Shown one piece after another: positions 25,051 through 40,368 of a stretch of 64,000 nucleotides of DNA. Position numbers and translations under genes: made by a program. The notes beneath the pieces are model-generated. The model was given only the letters and a program-made list of their open reading frames with translations. It did no database searches and was not told the DNA's origin. How positions within the stretch are numbered: the first letter of the stretch is position 1; each line of letters begins with the position of its first letter. The stretch is from Dacryopinax spathularia (Eukaryota > Basidiomycota > Dacrymycetes > Dacrymycetales > Dacrymycetaceae). The stretch covers positions 186,001 through 250,000 of the forward strand of contig JBBPFI010000003.1 in the NCBI GenBank assembly GCA_037974965.1. Direction: 5' to 3'.

Positions 25051-25841
25051 AAACAACGCGGCAGAGACTGGCCCACGTGGTGCCCTTCTCCGCTCAGAAC
25101 CAACTGTTGTCCTCGCGGCTTTGCTTATCTGCTCGCTTCGCAACTGTCGTATGTCTCGGAAAATTCTTGTTCAGGTCGACACGGTGTGGCTCCATTGTAG
25201 TTCCCACGCTGGCGGGTAACCAAATACGCCCAGGTCCTCAGACAGCGGTACCAGTTACTTGCCTTTCGGAAGCTTCGAACGCAACCCCTCTGATGCGGGC
25301 GGCGCGCTAGCACCGCCCATGACGATCGCGTTTTGAAGAAGATATCCACAGATTGAGAAGATCCACAATTGTCAACCAGCGCGATACCGATCTGCCTGGG
25401 AAGGGAAAGCCACGCATTCAAATCCAGGATAAAGGTAACAGGCATGCAATTGATTTGATGGGTATCATCTTTCGTTTCACTACCGTCAGAACCAATCCGC
25501 CAGCCCTCCTCGGGGCTAGCCTCTATTTGACATGGCGCCCCCGCCCTAGGAAGAAGACGCACTGGGACGTCACAGTACCGCGGTTGCGCTTGGGCCTCGG
25601 AGGGCAGAACGCACGTCGGCATTCCCCGGGTATCTATATATGGTATGCGAACCATGGCAAAGGAGTCCTGAACCCTCGACGCGTTCCAGCCAGCCGCATC
25701 TTCGCACCTTCGCACCTTCTCGACTTCCTCTGCCGCGGCTTCTCTCATCTCGATCACTATAGGTCCCTGTCTAACGTGGCACGCGGCGCGACCCTGCTTC
25801 TTGGTCTTCTCCGTCACCCAACAATCCTGACTCACCCTAGT

Positions 25842-29054
<3,213 letters not shown>

Positions 29055-32040
29055 CGTGTTGACTTGCTGGTGGGATCGGAGATAGTGCTGCACTTGCTAT
29101 TGATGCTGATGCTGGAGGTGGAGCAACTGCTGGCGTTGACGTAAGAAGCAAATTGGCCGATTGCGATATGATAGCGGCTTTCGGGGGGGTATAACGCTCT
29201 CTCGCAATGATGGTAAGGTCGAAAGGGGAAGGGAGAAGTGGGTTGCCCACTCTAACCGTTACAAGTCTGATAGGAGAGGAGGATGCTGTAGAAGGCAGGG
29301 GTAATAGGATGATGATGAAGTGAGCGTGGGCAGGTGATGATGGGGCAAGCAACCACTGGCAGCAGTACCGTGCTATGCGAAGGGATGGGGGGATGCGGGT
29401 GCGTGAGGGTGCGTGCAATGAGGCAGCGGGCGCAGACGCCACGGGCTCTTCCTCCCCTTCTTCGGGTGCACGGGAAAGGGGGACAAAAGCGGGTGCAGTC
29501 GCGAACACCACACAACCACAAAAACGCGGTTGGAATCCCCTTTCAAAGGGCAAGCACGGCACAGCAACCGTCCACACGGCAGCGATCAAAGGGTAAAGGG
29601 GGTAAAGAGGGGAAAGAGGAGCAACCTGCGGGTGACTGGACAGCGAAGGGACGGAAAGAGGGGACGAATGGGCAGCGAGGCAGCACGCACACACGCGCCG
29701 CGGCCCTCCGGGACCCCGATTCACTCTAACTACAGACCCTACAATGAACCGTCCCATACAACGCTCTCACCACCACCATAGGCTCAGGGCTCCTACACCG
29801 ATCCCCGCCCACAGCTGCCGATCGGCACGCATCACACGGCGCGTACGCTTGGCGCGTCTGTTCCACCTTGAACGCGTCCACCATCCCTCTCCTCTCCATC
29901 CCCTTCCGCGCCCGAAGGCCAGACTTCCACCCCGTTTTCCCGCGACTCTCCCGACGTATACATACACCTACATTAACTACATGACAGCTTCAGGGTCAAT
30001 AACATTCGGGAGGAATTGGATGTCTCATCCTCTCACTTTCTTACTTGCGGCCAATATACAAACGAGCACGCTCTGGAAACAGGTTAGCGCGGTCGTCACC
30101 AGCGCGGCGACATGAAACGAATTGGAAGCAAAAGACATCGTCGGTGGTCTCGAGTGAGTGTGCATGTAAACACGACGGATGCGAGACCGTGCGATCTCTA
30201 CGGGCTGAGAAATAGAGAACACCGATTCCTCCATATAGGCCACCGTCCATGACCGCCTGTTGCAGAACCTGTTCTACTGTAGCTTCTCAAGCCGGGCTTC
30301 CTCAAACGCTCACCACGGAAGCCGGGAAGCACCTCTCGTCCCCTAAGGGCCCGATCGGTAATGTCTGTAAGCATGATCATTCCGCAAGGCCACGTAAACA
30401 ATGTTATCTATTACTATTACAACTTCATGCCGGACCCCTGCGCCTCTCTCGTGAGTCTACGACATCTTACGACAGCTCACGTACTGCTGTATTCACATTA
30501 TGTCCTGCTGCAGACCGAGCTTTGGTATGTACTGTAATGTATACGTCCCTCTTGTCCGTCACATGTCCCCTCTTCTTGCATCTCTGGTCTGCAAGGTCCA
30601 ATTTTAGATTATGGTCTCCTTCCCGTCCTGCCAGCCTGAGTCTGCATAACCAGTATATTGTCCTACTAGAGTAATCTTGACAACCACATCATGCATATGC
30701 CGCTTCGGTGCCTGTTCCTGGCTACATACAGTAGCACATGCCAGCCTACCCTGGCCTTTCCCACAGGTGCAGGACATTTCCGGAAATGTCATACATACGT
30801 GCTTTGTATGGTTCCTTTGCGATAGAGCATGATGATCATGACAGATGACGGCGAGAGGGTCGGGGATGTTGTTTGTTTATTTGGATCTGGGAGGTCGGAG
30901 CTTGTGATGCTAGTGCCCGCGCTACAGAGGGTGTTGCGGTAACGAGGTCCGAAGTATCACTTCAGTACGAGAAAGTGATAATTCACGAGGAGCATTGTTG
31001 TGTTGCATTGATTACTGGACAAGGCGTCGGCTAGGTTGTACAGCTGTCGCAATAGCAGGTGAGGATGCATAAGGTAGATGAATGCCTCTCAATTCCCGTT
31101 GTCCAACAACGATTGTTCCCCACATCACAGCTTAAACCATAAACAGCAGCCACAGAGACAGGCCCACCTCCCACGAGCCTCGACAGGGCAGTCCCAGCAA
31201 ACTAAGTCCAGCAGAGCACAAGTAGTCAATTTCAGTAGAGTGCTGTCCCCGTCGTACGGGCCGGAACGACACTACCAGTCGAGCCGATCTTGGGCGACGG
31301 GGCTCCTTCTGCCTCGCCAAAACGGTTCAAGGCGCCCGCGTGTCCCCTGCCATCACTCACGATCCGGCAGGGGCAAAAGCCAGCACGCCCCAAATATCAA
31401 CCGGCGAGGAACTATCAACTGAAGAAACCTTCCCAGTTGCTCCTCCCGCCGACTTTTATGCGCCCAGCGAGGAAAGATTGCACCCGTGTGGCGGTGTTCG
31501 GTTTGCGCACGGGCCCTGCGCGACCCGCATAAATTGCGCTGGCAGCGCGGAAAGAGAAGGGTTGTCAGACTCTCGAACAGATATCTAAGTTGGTATACTG
31601 GTTGTTACTACGTGTGCTGACAATACGGTTCGAGTAGAGGGACTCCCGCAAGGGGGTCATTGGCTGGGCATACCGCTGCTCTATATTTTCGCTAAGAGAT
31701 AGGTGGTTAATCAGCTTTTGGCACAGCTGGTCCGTGTTTGGGCGGCGTTCTTGGGGTTCCTATGATCGACGGTTTGGCCAATTGGGAGCAATGGGGAGGA
31801 CCGTGTTAGCTAGTGTAGCTATTACGCAATACGATATTCGTCACGAAATTCCAAGCTGTTGGGACGTCCTTGAGCTGCCTCGCTTCTCATTGTTAATCGG
31901 ACCTGCCCAAAATAGTTAACATCAACGGAACCTATTTTTTTGACCTAAGGGACCACCTCGTCGCCTTCCTGTCCACTTGGACGCCATTTAACCCAGACGA
32001 CCGTCCCGCCATACGACGCCGTCCTACTGTGCGAGGCACG
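29055..32040. other. Long divergent intergenic region between STE20 and the TFIIIA gene
   Basis: About 3 kb. The STE20-proximal kilobase is strongly purine-rich on the plus strand (pyrimidine-rich on the STE20 sense strand), as in fungal promoters and 5' UTRs. A stop-free plus frame at 31340-31588 (PAITHDPAGAKASTPQIS...) has a protein-like composition but no domain, start context or splice partners I can support. No RNA gene was recognised. Confidence 0.45.
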
Positions 32041-33779
32041 ATGGCCGCCGCAGTCCTGGTCGCCCTCCCAAGTCGGAGCGTGCTAGGTAAACGGAAAGCG
32101 GCACCGACTACATTCCGGTTACCACAGTGGAAGATCGACGACTCTGAGACTGGGTCAGAGTCGGAATCCGAGGTCGAGGAGGTTGAGCGGTTCTCGGCTT
32201 TTGAGGATGATGCCAGCTCGGAGGAGGAGGAGGACGATGAGGATGTCGATGATGAGGAATCAGAGAACAAGGCTACAGCCAGCCAGGAAGAGGACATGCC
32301 GGACCTCTCGCTTGCTCGCCTTCGGGTGCAGGGTGGTGGTCGGCATGCGGCTGGATCGTCAAGAACGTCTCTCGTTGAGGGGAAAAGGTCGCCATCTGGA
32401 AACAAGCAGCGCCCAAAGCGATACACGTGTCAATGGCCAGGGTGCGAGAAAGCATACACCAAGCCTGTAAGGCTCCAGGAACACGAGAGAAGCCATACCG
32501 GAGACGTGCGTCCCTTCTTTCCCTAACCACCCTCGGTCGTGCTGATGACCCTCCTCCAGCGACCATTCAAATGTACCCAATGCACCCAGTCGTACATGCG
32601 CGACACCCACTTAGCAGCACACATGCGTACCCACCGGCCCGACTCGGAAAAGCCCTTCACCTGCCCGGAGCCTTCGTGCGGCAAACGGTTCTGGACGTCG
32701 TCTCAACTCAAAAACCATTCTTCGGCCGCGCATCGCGGCGACCGACCCTTCGCCTGCGATCAGTGCGAGGAGCGGTTCGTGAAGCATGCGCAGCTGAGGA
32801 GACATGTTGCGCTTGTACACTGTCCGCCTGGGACGAAAGTGTTCAGGTGTGGGCATGAGGGGTGCGGGAAGAGTTTTAGTCAGAGCAGCAAATTGAGGGC
32901 GCATGAGAGGAAACACGATCGTACGTCCCGCGCTCTCCCCAGATTTGGACCTGATGCTGACAGCATTACCAGCTGATCGCTACGCCTGCTCGGATCCATC
33001 CTGTGACGGCCAATTCTTTCAGACCTGGAGTGCCCTACAAGCCCATATGCGGGAGATGCACCCACCCTCGTGTCCCTACAAGATGTGCGCCGGGAAGGTA
33101 TTCAAGAACAAGGGCAACCTGAAGGCCCACCTGAGGATGCACGAGGAAGAGGGTCATTATCTGGACGATTCGGCCGATGAGAGCGGTTCAGACGGTGAGG
33201 GCAGGAGGAAAAGGAGAAAGAATGGGGGGGAGTGGAAGTGCGATGTACCGGGATGCACAAAATCTTTCCGGGAGGTGCGTTCTTTGGGCAGCTCGGGTGA
33301 AACGCCTCAGCTGATATTTTCTGAAGAAAGGTGCTCTGTCAAAGCATAAGCAGACGGCGCATATGGGTTTACGTCCTTTCAAATGCAACTTCGATGGATG
33401 TGACTATGCTTGCGGATATAAGCACGTTCTACAACGGCATATCCAGCGACATCACCCCGAACCAGGCTCCGCAAATGTTAAGCAGGAGGAGGAAGAGTCG
33501 TCCCTCACCGCCCCAGCGGAACCCAGGGCGCAGTCTCCACCAGCAGAAAACATCATCGCCCTCCTCACCGGCTCCGGCCAACCCGCTCGCCGTGTCATCC
33601 CCTGCCCCTTCCCGGATCTTCTCGAACATCCTTACGACCCTCAGAAGAAGGGCGACTGCGCATGGACGAGCAGCAGGGTGTACGATCTTTGGCGACATTT
33701 GCGTGCTGTGCATCAGTTTGATTGTGAGAGGTCGGTGTTGGAGGAGTGGGTCAAGCTTGGGGAGGCTCGGAGGCAATGA
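32041..33779 (+). CDS. TFIIIA-like C2H2 zinc-finger protein
   Basis: Probable 5S rRNA gene transcription factor IIIA, which binds the internal control region of 5S genes and 5S RNA. Exons 32041-32505, 32560-32920, 32973-33274, 33327-33779; 526 residues. An acidic N-terminal region (EEEEDDEDVDDEE) is followed by nine C2H2 fingers in series: YTCQWPGC, FKCTQC, FTCPEPSC, FACDQC, FRCGHEGC, YACSDPSC, CPYKMC, WKCDVPGC and FKCNFDGC. A tenth, atypical finger lies near the C-terminus (CAWTSSRVYDLWRHLRAVH). TFIIIA usually has nine fingers, with a long insertion before the last in fungi; here an acidic/basic spacer lies between fingers seven and eight and another before the tenth. The orthology call rests on finger number and layout, not on alignment. 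Confidence 0.82.
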
Positions 33780-34025
33780 TTTGGTTTGTCTCATTCTATA
33801 TATCATGCATTGGATACCTTGCTTCACTTCGTATATGGGATGTTGTATTCGCATGTAGATCTACCTTGATTTGCATTTCCCTTGGCCAGACCAGAGAATC
33901 AGCATTGGCCGCAGCAATAGTCATCGCTCCAGAACAGGTATGCTCATATAATGTATGCGACTGTCAACAATATACATGCGGCTCGATCAATAGTGGTCCC
34001 ACGGCGTTACTGCAGAAGATGTCGC

Positions 34026-35396
34026 CTATTGCTCGTTCACAAAAACAGCAGCCATGCCCATCCCACTGCCGATACACATGCTGGTAACGAAAATCCGCGC
34101 TCCAGTCCTCTTCGCCTGCGGGAAAGCAGTCGCGATCTGCCTGGCACCTGTCGCACCCAGCGGGTGGCCGAGTGCGATAGCGCCGCCGAGAGGGTTGACC
34201 TTCTCGTACGGGATGCCGACGGTCTCCATGCTCATCACTGCTTGAGAAGCGAAGGCCTCGTTGATCTCGTAGAAGTCGACGTCGTCCTTGCTGATTCCGG
34301 TCTTTTGCAGGACCTTGGGGATGGCGACTGCAGGACCGATACCCATGATTCTGGGTGGAACACCGACCGCGACGGCAGCGACGAACTTGCCGAGAATGGG
34401 AAGACCGAGCTTTTTGGCGACGGAGCGGCGGGCAAGGAGCACCGCGGCGGCACCGTCGGAGACTTGCGAAGCATTGCCAGCGTGCGTGGTGCCGTCCTTC
34501 GAGAAAGCAGGCTTGAGCTTGCTCAACGACTCGGCTGTCACACCAGCACGGATCCCATCATCGGCCTCGACAAGCATGATCTTCTCCTCTTCCGTCTTAG
34601 GGTCCACCCACTTAACCTGCAGAGGGACGATCTCCTCGCGGAACTTGCCGGTCTTCTGCGCCTCCGCCGCCTTCTGGAAAGATGCAGCGGCGAACTTGTC
34701 CTGCGCCTCGCGGGAGATCTTGTAGTCCTTGGCGACGTTCTCGGAGGTGATGCCCATGGGGATCAGGCAGTCGGCGGCTTCCTGGTTCGACAGGACGGCT
34801 TCTGACCACTCGGTTGGCATGGATTGGGGACCATAGCCCTTGGTCATGCTTTCGACGCCAGCGCCTACATGCTAGGTCAGAATGATGCTCTACTGGTAAC
34901 ATATATGCGCTTACCAATCCCAATATCAATCTGACCAGCCTTGATCTCATTCGCGATCTGGTTCACAGCGGCAAGACCACTAGAACATTGCCTGTTCAAG
35001 GTGTTGACAGCGGCGGTGTTCGGAATTCCAGCATGAAGAGAAGCCATCCTCGCTGCGCTCGCACCACCTCCAGGAGGGAGGACATTGCCAACAGCAACAT
35101 CCTCAATCAATGATGGGTCGAGGTTGACGGAGGTGTAGACAGCACGCAGGACACCAGAGAGGATCTCCTCAGGACAAGTGTCCTTGAAACCACCCTTCTT
35201 CGCCTGAGCATCCTTTTAGCACGCATCCAAGATTGGTCAGATCGCCCAGACGCACCTTGGTGATGGCACTCCGCTTCGCAGCAACGATCACCACGTCGTT
35301 GTCGTACGGAATCAGCAGCTTCGCCTTCCCTACTCCAAGAGTAGTAGAGACAGTACTGGATATCTGGCTAGTAATCTGGGAAAGGCGCTGTGCCAT
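34026..35396 (-). CDS. POT1: 3-ketoacyl-CoA thiolase, peroxisomal
   Basis: Last step of fatty-acid beta-oxidation: thiolytic cleavage of 3-ketoacyl-CoA to acetyl-CoA and a shortened acyl-CoA. Exons 35396-35256, 35212-34915, 34864-34026; 425 residues, near the yeast length. The N-terminus MAQRLSQITSQI fits a type 2 peroxisomal targeting signal (R-L-x5-Q-hydrophobic). The acyl-accepting cysteine lies in NRQCSSG (Cys123). The other catalytic blocks are NEAF, GGAIALGHPLGATGARQ and CIGSGMG (Cys410). The first intron is 43 nt; skipping it restores the KKGGFKDT block. It converges on the TFIIIA gene. Confidence 0.93.
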
Positions 35397-35801
35397 TTTT
35401 ACCAGTAGGTGGGTAGAGGAGGGAAGAGGTGAGGAAGAGGAGAGATGAAAGCAGCTGGGCTGATGAAGAGGGGACGGGCGCGTGTGGGGAAGCGGCTTAT
35501 GATCTCCACCGCCTTCAGACGTAACCGGTAATCACGAGCAAGCGGAAACAAACCCTACATCCGGAGCCGCGCTTTTCACGTGGCAAAGCAATGACTAAGC
35601 AAAAGCCGGCGGGGGCCTCGGGGGAGACGCGATCGTCCAGCACGTCTCTCGTCGTCGGTCCGATCCACGTTCGCCAGCTGCTGAAACGAGAATGCAGAAC
35701 CAATTACAACATGGACAGCATGATGGCCCCACTGTATTATCGGATAAAGATAGAAATCTATTATGGTCTCAATCGTAGTTTCTATAATCCGGCTTTGCTT
35801 G
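35397..35801. other. Intergenic region between thiolase and P450
   Basis: About 400 bp that must hold the thiolase promoter and the 3' UTR of the first P450. Pyrimidine-rich on the thiolase sense strand near the start codon. Nothing else recognised. Confidence 0.5.
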
Positions 35802-37641
35802 CTAGCTGGATGGTAAGATGTCACATAGATTCGGTTGTCGAGGGCGGAAAACGCAAGGAAAGTCGCCGGGATGACTTTCTCGCCGGTCAGTCAAGCTATA
35901 CGGCAAGCCCGCTGTGATACGTACCACGTCAGACCCCTATCCACAAACTCCTTTTCTGGCGGCGTTATCTCTCGTCCATCTGCATCTTTCGCTTTCACAA
36001 TATCGAAAGCCCAGAGAAGATAAGCCATTTGGATGAACAGCAGGTCATTGGCGAAATGTTTGCCGGGACAGAGCCTCCGACCGTGCCCGTACGCGATGTC
36101 GTCCTCGTGGTAGTCTGGCAGAGGAGGTCGTAGACTTCGTCCGTCTGGAGTGAGGAAACGTTCTGGTTGATAGGCCGCAGGATTCGAGAATACGGCCGGG
36201 TCGTGGTTTATTGACCTGATTGGCATCAGCATATGCCGTCCACGAGAAATGAAAATGCAGACCAGCAGGGTGCCATTATGATGGTGCCTTTCGGTATTAC
36301 GTACTCCCCATAGGTGAAAGTCTGCTCGTGGCAGTCAGCACCCCCAATCCATTAGGGCTAAATCGGACTCGCCGCGCACCTCGCTCGCGGCATGCGGAAA
36401 CCCATTGGCAATTGGAGGTCGCCATCGCAGAGTCTCCTTGATCATCGCTTGAATGTATGGCAGTCTTTCTCGGTCGGCTAACGTAGGAGGCGATGCTCCA
36501 AGGACAGAGTCGACTTCCGCTTGGGCTTTCCGCTGCACGTCGGGAAATAGCAACATCGCAAGGCAGAAAGCTTGTATGGTAGCGGAATTCTGTTAACTAG
36601 TGTCAGTCTCTGCAAAACGCTGTGTCAAAAGCAGGGGACGTACTGTCTCTGACGCTGCTGCACTGCAAACAAGCGAAAGAAAATTAGCTTGGCTGTGCGT
36701 GATTGGCGAATGGAACGCACAAGACTACCGTGGCCGTCCAGGCCGCTTCCTGTTTCGTCACATGGAACTGCTCTCGTGTCTCCTCCGAATGGGCAACGAA
36801 GCCCTTCGATTTCCCGTCGTCCCTCTTGCTCTGACATCCGTCCTCATACAAGCCAGCCACGAACACGTCCACAGACTTGAAGAACGCCTGGCCGTATCGC
36901 TTCCACCCAGCAGCCCATGTCGGAAGGTAGTTCAACCAGGGAAACGTATCGACCATATACGCAAGAGGCATCGCGGCATGTAGGAAGGCGTCCATGTTCT
37001 TGTTCAGCTGGTCGATCTTCGCCTCCACAGTTGACGAGGCCGACGAGCTTGGTGCATCGTACAGCGCTCGGAATATCACTGAGCAGGCTGTGCGATATAG
37101 TGCCGTGTGCAAGTCGCAACCCGGATGCTCCAGGAGGTAGCGACAAAGAAGTCCGACTTCTTCCTCCTGCATCGGCACATATTCTTGCACAGCATGCAGG
37201 TTGAATCCCGCATGCATGACACGTCGCATGCGTTTCCAACGAGAATCTGCCGAGAGGACTGAGAAGTTCAGGGACTCTGACATGATCTCGTTCATCTGTA
37301 TGGCTTTCAGCGCCAAGCCGTCGGATCCGACTTCGCTTGCGTACCATAATCATTCTTGGTCTTCCACTCGTCTGGGCGCTCATCTTATCCAAGACGTCGG
37401 CAGCCGCTTTCGCGCTGGCGAGCACGAGTATCCTCTGCCCCGCCGCGTTGAGGCTGAACACCTCCCCATACACCTGTCTCCATTCTTCCAGTTTCAGAAA
37501 GAGTCCGTTGACTGGGATCTCCAGAGCATTGCCAAGGACTGGGATACCACGAGGGCCAGGCGGCAACTGAGAGGGTCGTCTAAGGTAAACGAAATAGAGG
37601 AGAACGCAAGCCACCAGGGCAATGTCGAGTGCCAGCACCAT
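35802..37641 (-). CDS. Cytochrome P450 (tandem copy 1)
   Basis: Membrane-bound heme monooxygenase; substrate unknown. Exons 37641-37345, 37295-36721, 36662-36644, 36589-36380, 36321-36263, 36215-35925, 35874-35802; 507 residues. An N-terminal membrane anchor (LVACVLLYFVYL) is followed by the proline-rich hinge LPPGPRGIPVLGNAL. The I-helix region includes AAASET, encoded mostly by the 19-nt third exon. The ExxR block is KETLRWRPP, then FLTPDGR, and the heme-binding loop YGHGRRLCPGKHFA with the heme-ligand cysteine near residue 436. The first position of the loop is Tyr, where Phe is usual. Exons 2-7 have exactly the same lengths as those of the neighbouring P450, a clear tandem duplication. 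Confidence 0.92.
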
Positions 37642-38516
37642 GAGGGGGAGGTCGTGAACCGAATAGCGCCAACTGCCGTTTGAAGTGAGGTGGACAGCCC
37701 TATAAAAGAGGGCGGGAGAGTACGGCCGATGCTACCCTCCAGCTCAGGACTCATCAGTTGGTCTTGATCATGATGGATGACAAGGGGACAGCCTGCGACA
37801 GGATAATCGCGGCCGGCCCGTGATATCACGCTTTCCGATCGGAGCGAAAGCGTGGCCTGCCAGGCGTTTGTTCCCAATCTGACGTCGAGGGAATACCATA
37901 TCAAGCAGGTAGTGGTGCCTTAGTGGGGACTCGGGGTTTGTTCCTCGGCGTGAAAATCGTTTCACGGTGCGCCAGCACATGCCTGAGTTAGACTCTTCGC
38001 TTTTGTCATTGCCTGGGGCTATTACCTATCCGCGGCAGCCGACTTCGAACCACCGTCTTCTTGTGAAGTCTTCGAATGTCGACCGATCGCGGACGAAGGA
38101 GAGAGAAACGCTGATCTGGAAGCTATTTTGCAACATGCTACGCGCCGGAGCTTATCGTTTTGAGGTAGGCGCCTCGGGCCCGAGACGTATGTCCCGTTAG
38201 CTCCGAACTTCCAGCATTATACTTCCGAACACTACATGAAACGCATTAATTGCTATGGCAGTTCCACGTCGTGGATACGCCTACTAATTCGGAGTTGCCA
38301 ACTGCTTAACCCCCAAAATTGGTCAGAGACCAGTAGGGTTGGGCAAGAAAGGCGAGCAACCTCGAATTCGGAATACGACTCCGACTCCGCCCCCGACGGA
38401 CCCAGGAATGAGAAATGCGACCGATTCGATTGTACAGGGATTCATTCATACACGGCCACCAACCCGAAGAGTCACCACCCCACAACACAGTCCTCGATCC
38501 AGGTTGCGATCTTGAT
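37642..38516. other. Intergenic region between the two P450 genes
   Basis: About 875 bp containing the promoter of the first P450. No coding sequence or RNA gene recognised. A TATAAAAG string near 37.7 kb is on the plus strand, so it does not point toward this gene. Confidence 0.45.
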
Positions 38517-40368
38517 CTAGATTGTAGGCAGAGCATCCGCTAAATTCTGCTGACGAGGCATAAAGACGCAAGGAAAATCGGCGGGCCGACTGTTCATACG
38601 TAAGTTTGTCAGCACGCAGTAAGCAAGGGCTCAGCCCGATTTCAAATGAATACACACCAGGTTAGTCCTTTGTCCACGAATTGCAGGTGGGGCGGAGTAA
38701 TATCCCGGCCTTGCGCGTCTTTGGCTGGTTGTATGTCGAATGCCCACAGGAGGTATGCCATCTCGAGGAAGAGCGCGTTATTTGCAAAGAATCGGCCAGG
38801 GCAGATCCGTCGGCCGTGCCCGTACGCGATGTCGTCGTCGTGATAGTTGAGTAGGGGAGATGTCAGGGCAGATCCGTCTGGAGAGAGGAAGCGTTCTGGA
38901 CGGAACACGGATGGGTCCCGAAAGACGGCGGAATCATGATTGATCGACCTTCGCAACGTGAGCAGTGAGTTCGTACCTTACTCCGGCTTAGCTTACCAGA
39001 TAGATCCCATCAAAATTGCACCTTTCGGTATGCTATACTCGCCCCATTGAACATCCTACGGTTTGTCAGTTTAGCTTCCACCAATCGGGGGTTGAATCTC
39101 ACTTCAGTCGCAACATGAGGGAAACCATTTGGGATGGCAGGTCGCCACCGCAGCGTTTCCTTCACGATGGCGAGCACGTACGGCAGGCGCTCCTTGTCGC
39201 CAAGCACAGGTGGATGCGAGCCAAGTACGGAGTCGATCTCTGCCATGGCCCGCTTCTTCACGTCAGGATAGAGCAGCATAGCCATGCAAAATGCGTGCAC
39301 GGTTGCCGCCGTCTGCCAAACGTGATCAGGCTGCATTCTCAATGCACGCGGACGAAAGTACCGTTTCGCTCGCTGCAGCACTGGACAGGAGTATCAGCTC
39401 ACGACGCACGGGATAAAGAGTCGACCTACTATAATGTAGCAGACACCCAAGCGGCCTCTTGGACAGTCACGCCAAACTCAGCGCGAGATTCTTCGGAGGC
39501 GACCGAAAACCCATCGGCCTGTCCTCCTTTCTCTCGAGTGTCGCATCCTTCTTCGTACAACTTCACCAAGTACGCGTTACTGTCCCGAAAGAAGTCCTCG
39601 CCATACGCCTTGAACGGTGCAAGCCAGCGCGGAAGATGCTTCAGTGCCGGAAACAGTTCCACCATGTACGCCAACGGCATCGCAGCTTTCATGAACGCGT
39701 CCATAGTCTCCGCAAGCCAAGCAACCTTCTGCTCCGCATCCTCCGACGAGAACAAGCTCGGCGCGTCATACAGAGCACGGAGGATGATACTGCACGACGT
39801 GCGCTCGAGGATCGGCCAGAGATCGCAGTTTGGGTGTTCGAGCAGATAGCGACACAGCCTGCCGGATTCTTCTTCCTGTATCTGAGCATATGCGCCGACC
39901 GCGCTAGGGCCAAAGCTCTTGTTGATGATACGTCGCATACGATTCCACCTGCTGTTGGCCGGGATGCCGGTTATGGTAAGGTTGCCGGCCATGATCTCGT
40001 TCATCTGCCCAACCCGGGTATATATCAGCGGGCTGAATGAAGATGGAAGGAAGACCGGATCTGACCATGATGTATCTCGGTCGACCTGAAGTTGCGCTGT
40101 TCATCTTGTCCAGTACTTCAGCTGCTGCTTTGGCGTCGGCGAGGACGATTAGCTTCTGTCCTGGTGCACTGAGCGTGTATACTGGCCCGAGTGTGCGTTT
40201 CCATTCGTCGAGCTTGAGGAACAGTCCTTTGATTGGAATATCAAGGAGGTTGCCTATTAACGGGAGCCCTGCCAGTCCTGGCGGGAGAGAAGAAGATCGT
40301 AGTTGTCTCCGAACGGCAAGCAGCAAAACACTGGCGGCGAGGATGAGTAGAACAAGCAGACGGATCAT
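38517..40368 (-). CDS. Cytochrome P450 (tandem copy 2)
   Basis: Paralogue of the P450 at 35.8-37.6 kb; substrate unknown. Exons 40368-40066, 40004-39430, 39380-39362, 39312-39103, 39055-38997, 38948-38658, 38589-38517; 509 residues. Features in order: N-terminal hydrophobic anchor (LLVLLILAASVLLLAV), LPPGLAGLPLIGNLL, the 19-nt exon encoding AAASET, KETLRWRPAIPNGFPH, RSINHD and PERFL, then the heme loop YGHGRRICPGRFFA (Cys about 438). The C-terminus DFPCVFMPRQQNLADALPTI aligns with DFPCVFRPRQPNLCDILPSS of copy 1. Only exon 1 differs in length from copy 1, by six nucleotides. Confidence 0.92.

Larger units (their letters stand above)
19398..25841. other. Gene-poor tract between the zinc-cluster mini-gene and STE20
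   Basis: About 6.4 kb without a supportable gene. It includes an AT-rich island (21.7-22.8 kb) and two diverged direct repeats (about 24.69-24.80 and 24.96-25.05 kb). Several stop-free frames of 130-240 codons (for example minus 24195-24797 and minus 25125-25835) lack recognisable domains. No LTR pair, reverse transcriptase, transposase, tRNA or rRNA was recognised. The tract looks like decayed sequence. Confidence 0.5.

Noticed and set aside
25125-25835. A 236-codon minus-strand frame directly after STE20
   Set aside because: It begins within the STE20 3' region without an ATG at its upstream end and shows no domain. It is more likely 3' UTR and intergenic sequence.
31078-31588. Plus-strand frames upstream of the TFIIIA gene
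   Set aside because: Protein-like in places but no start, domain or intron model could be defended.
31630-31650. GGTTCGAG resembling a tRNA B box
   Set aside because: Does not complete the GGTTCGANTCC consensus and no matching acceptor stem or A box was found.
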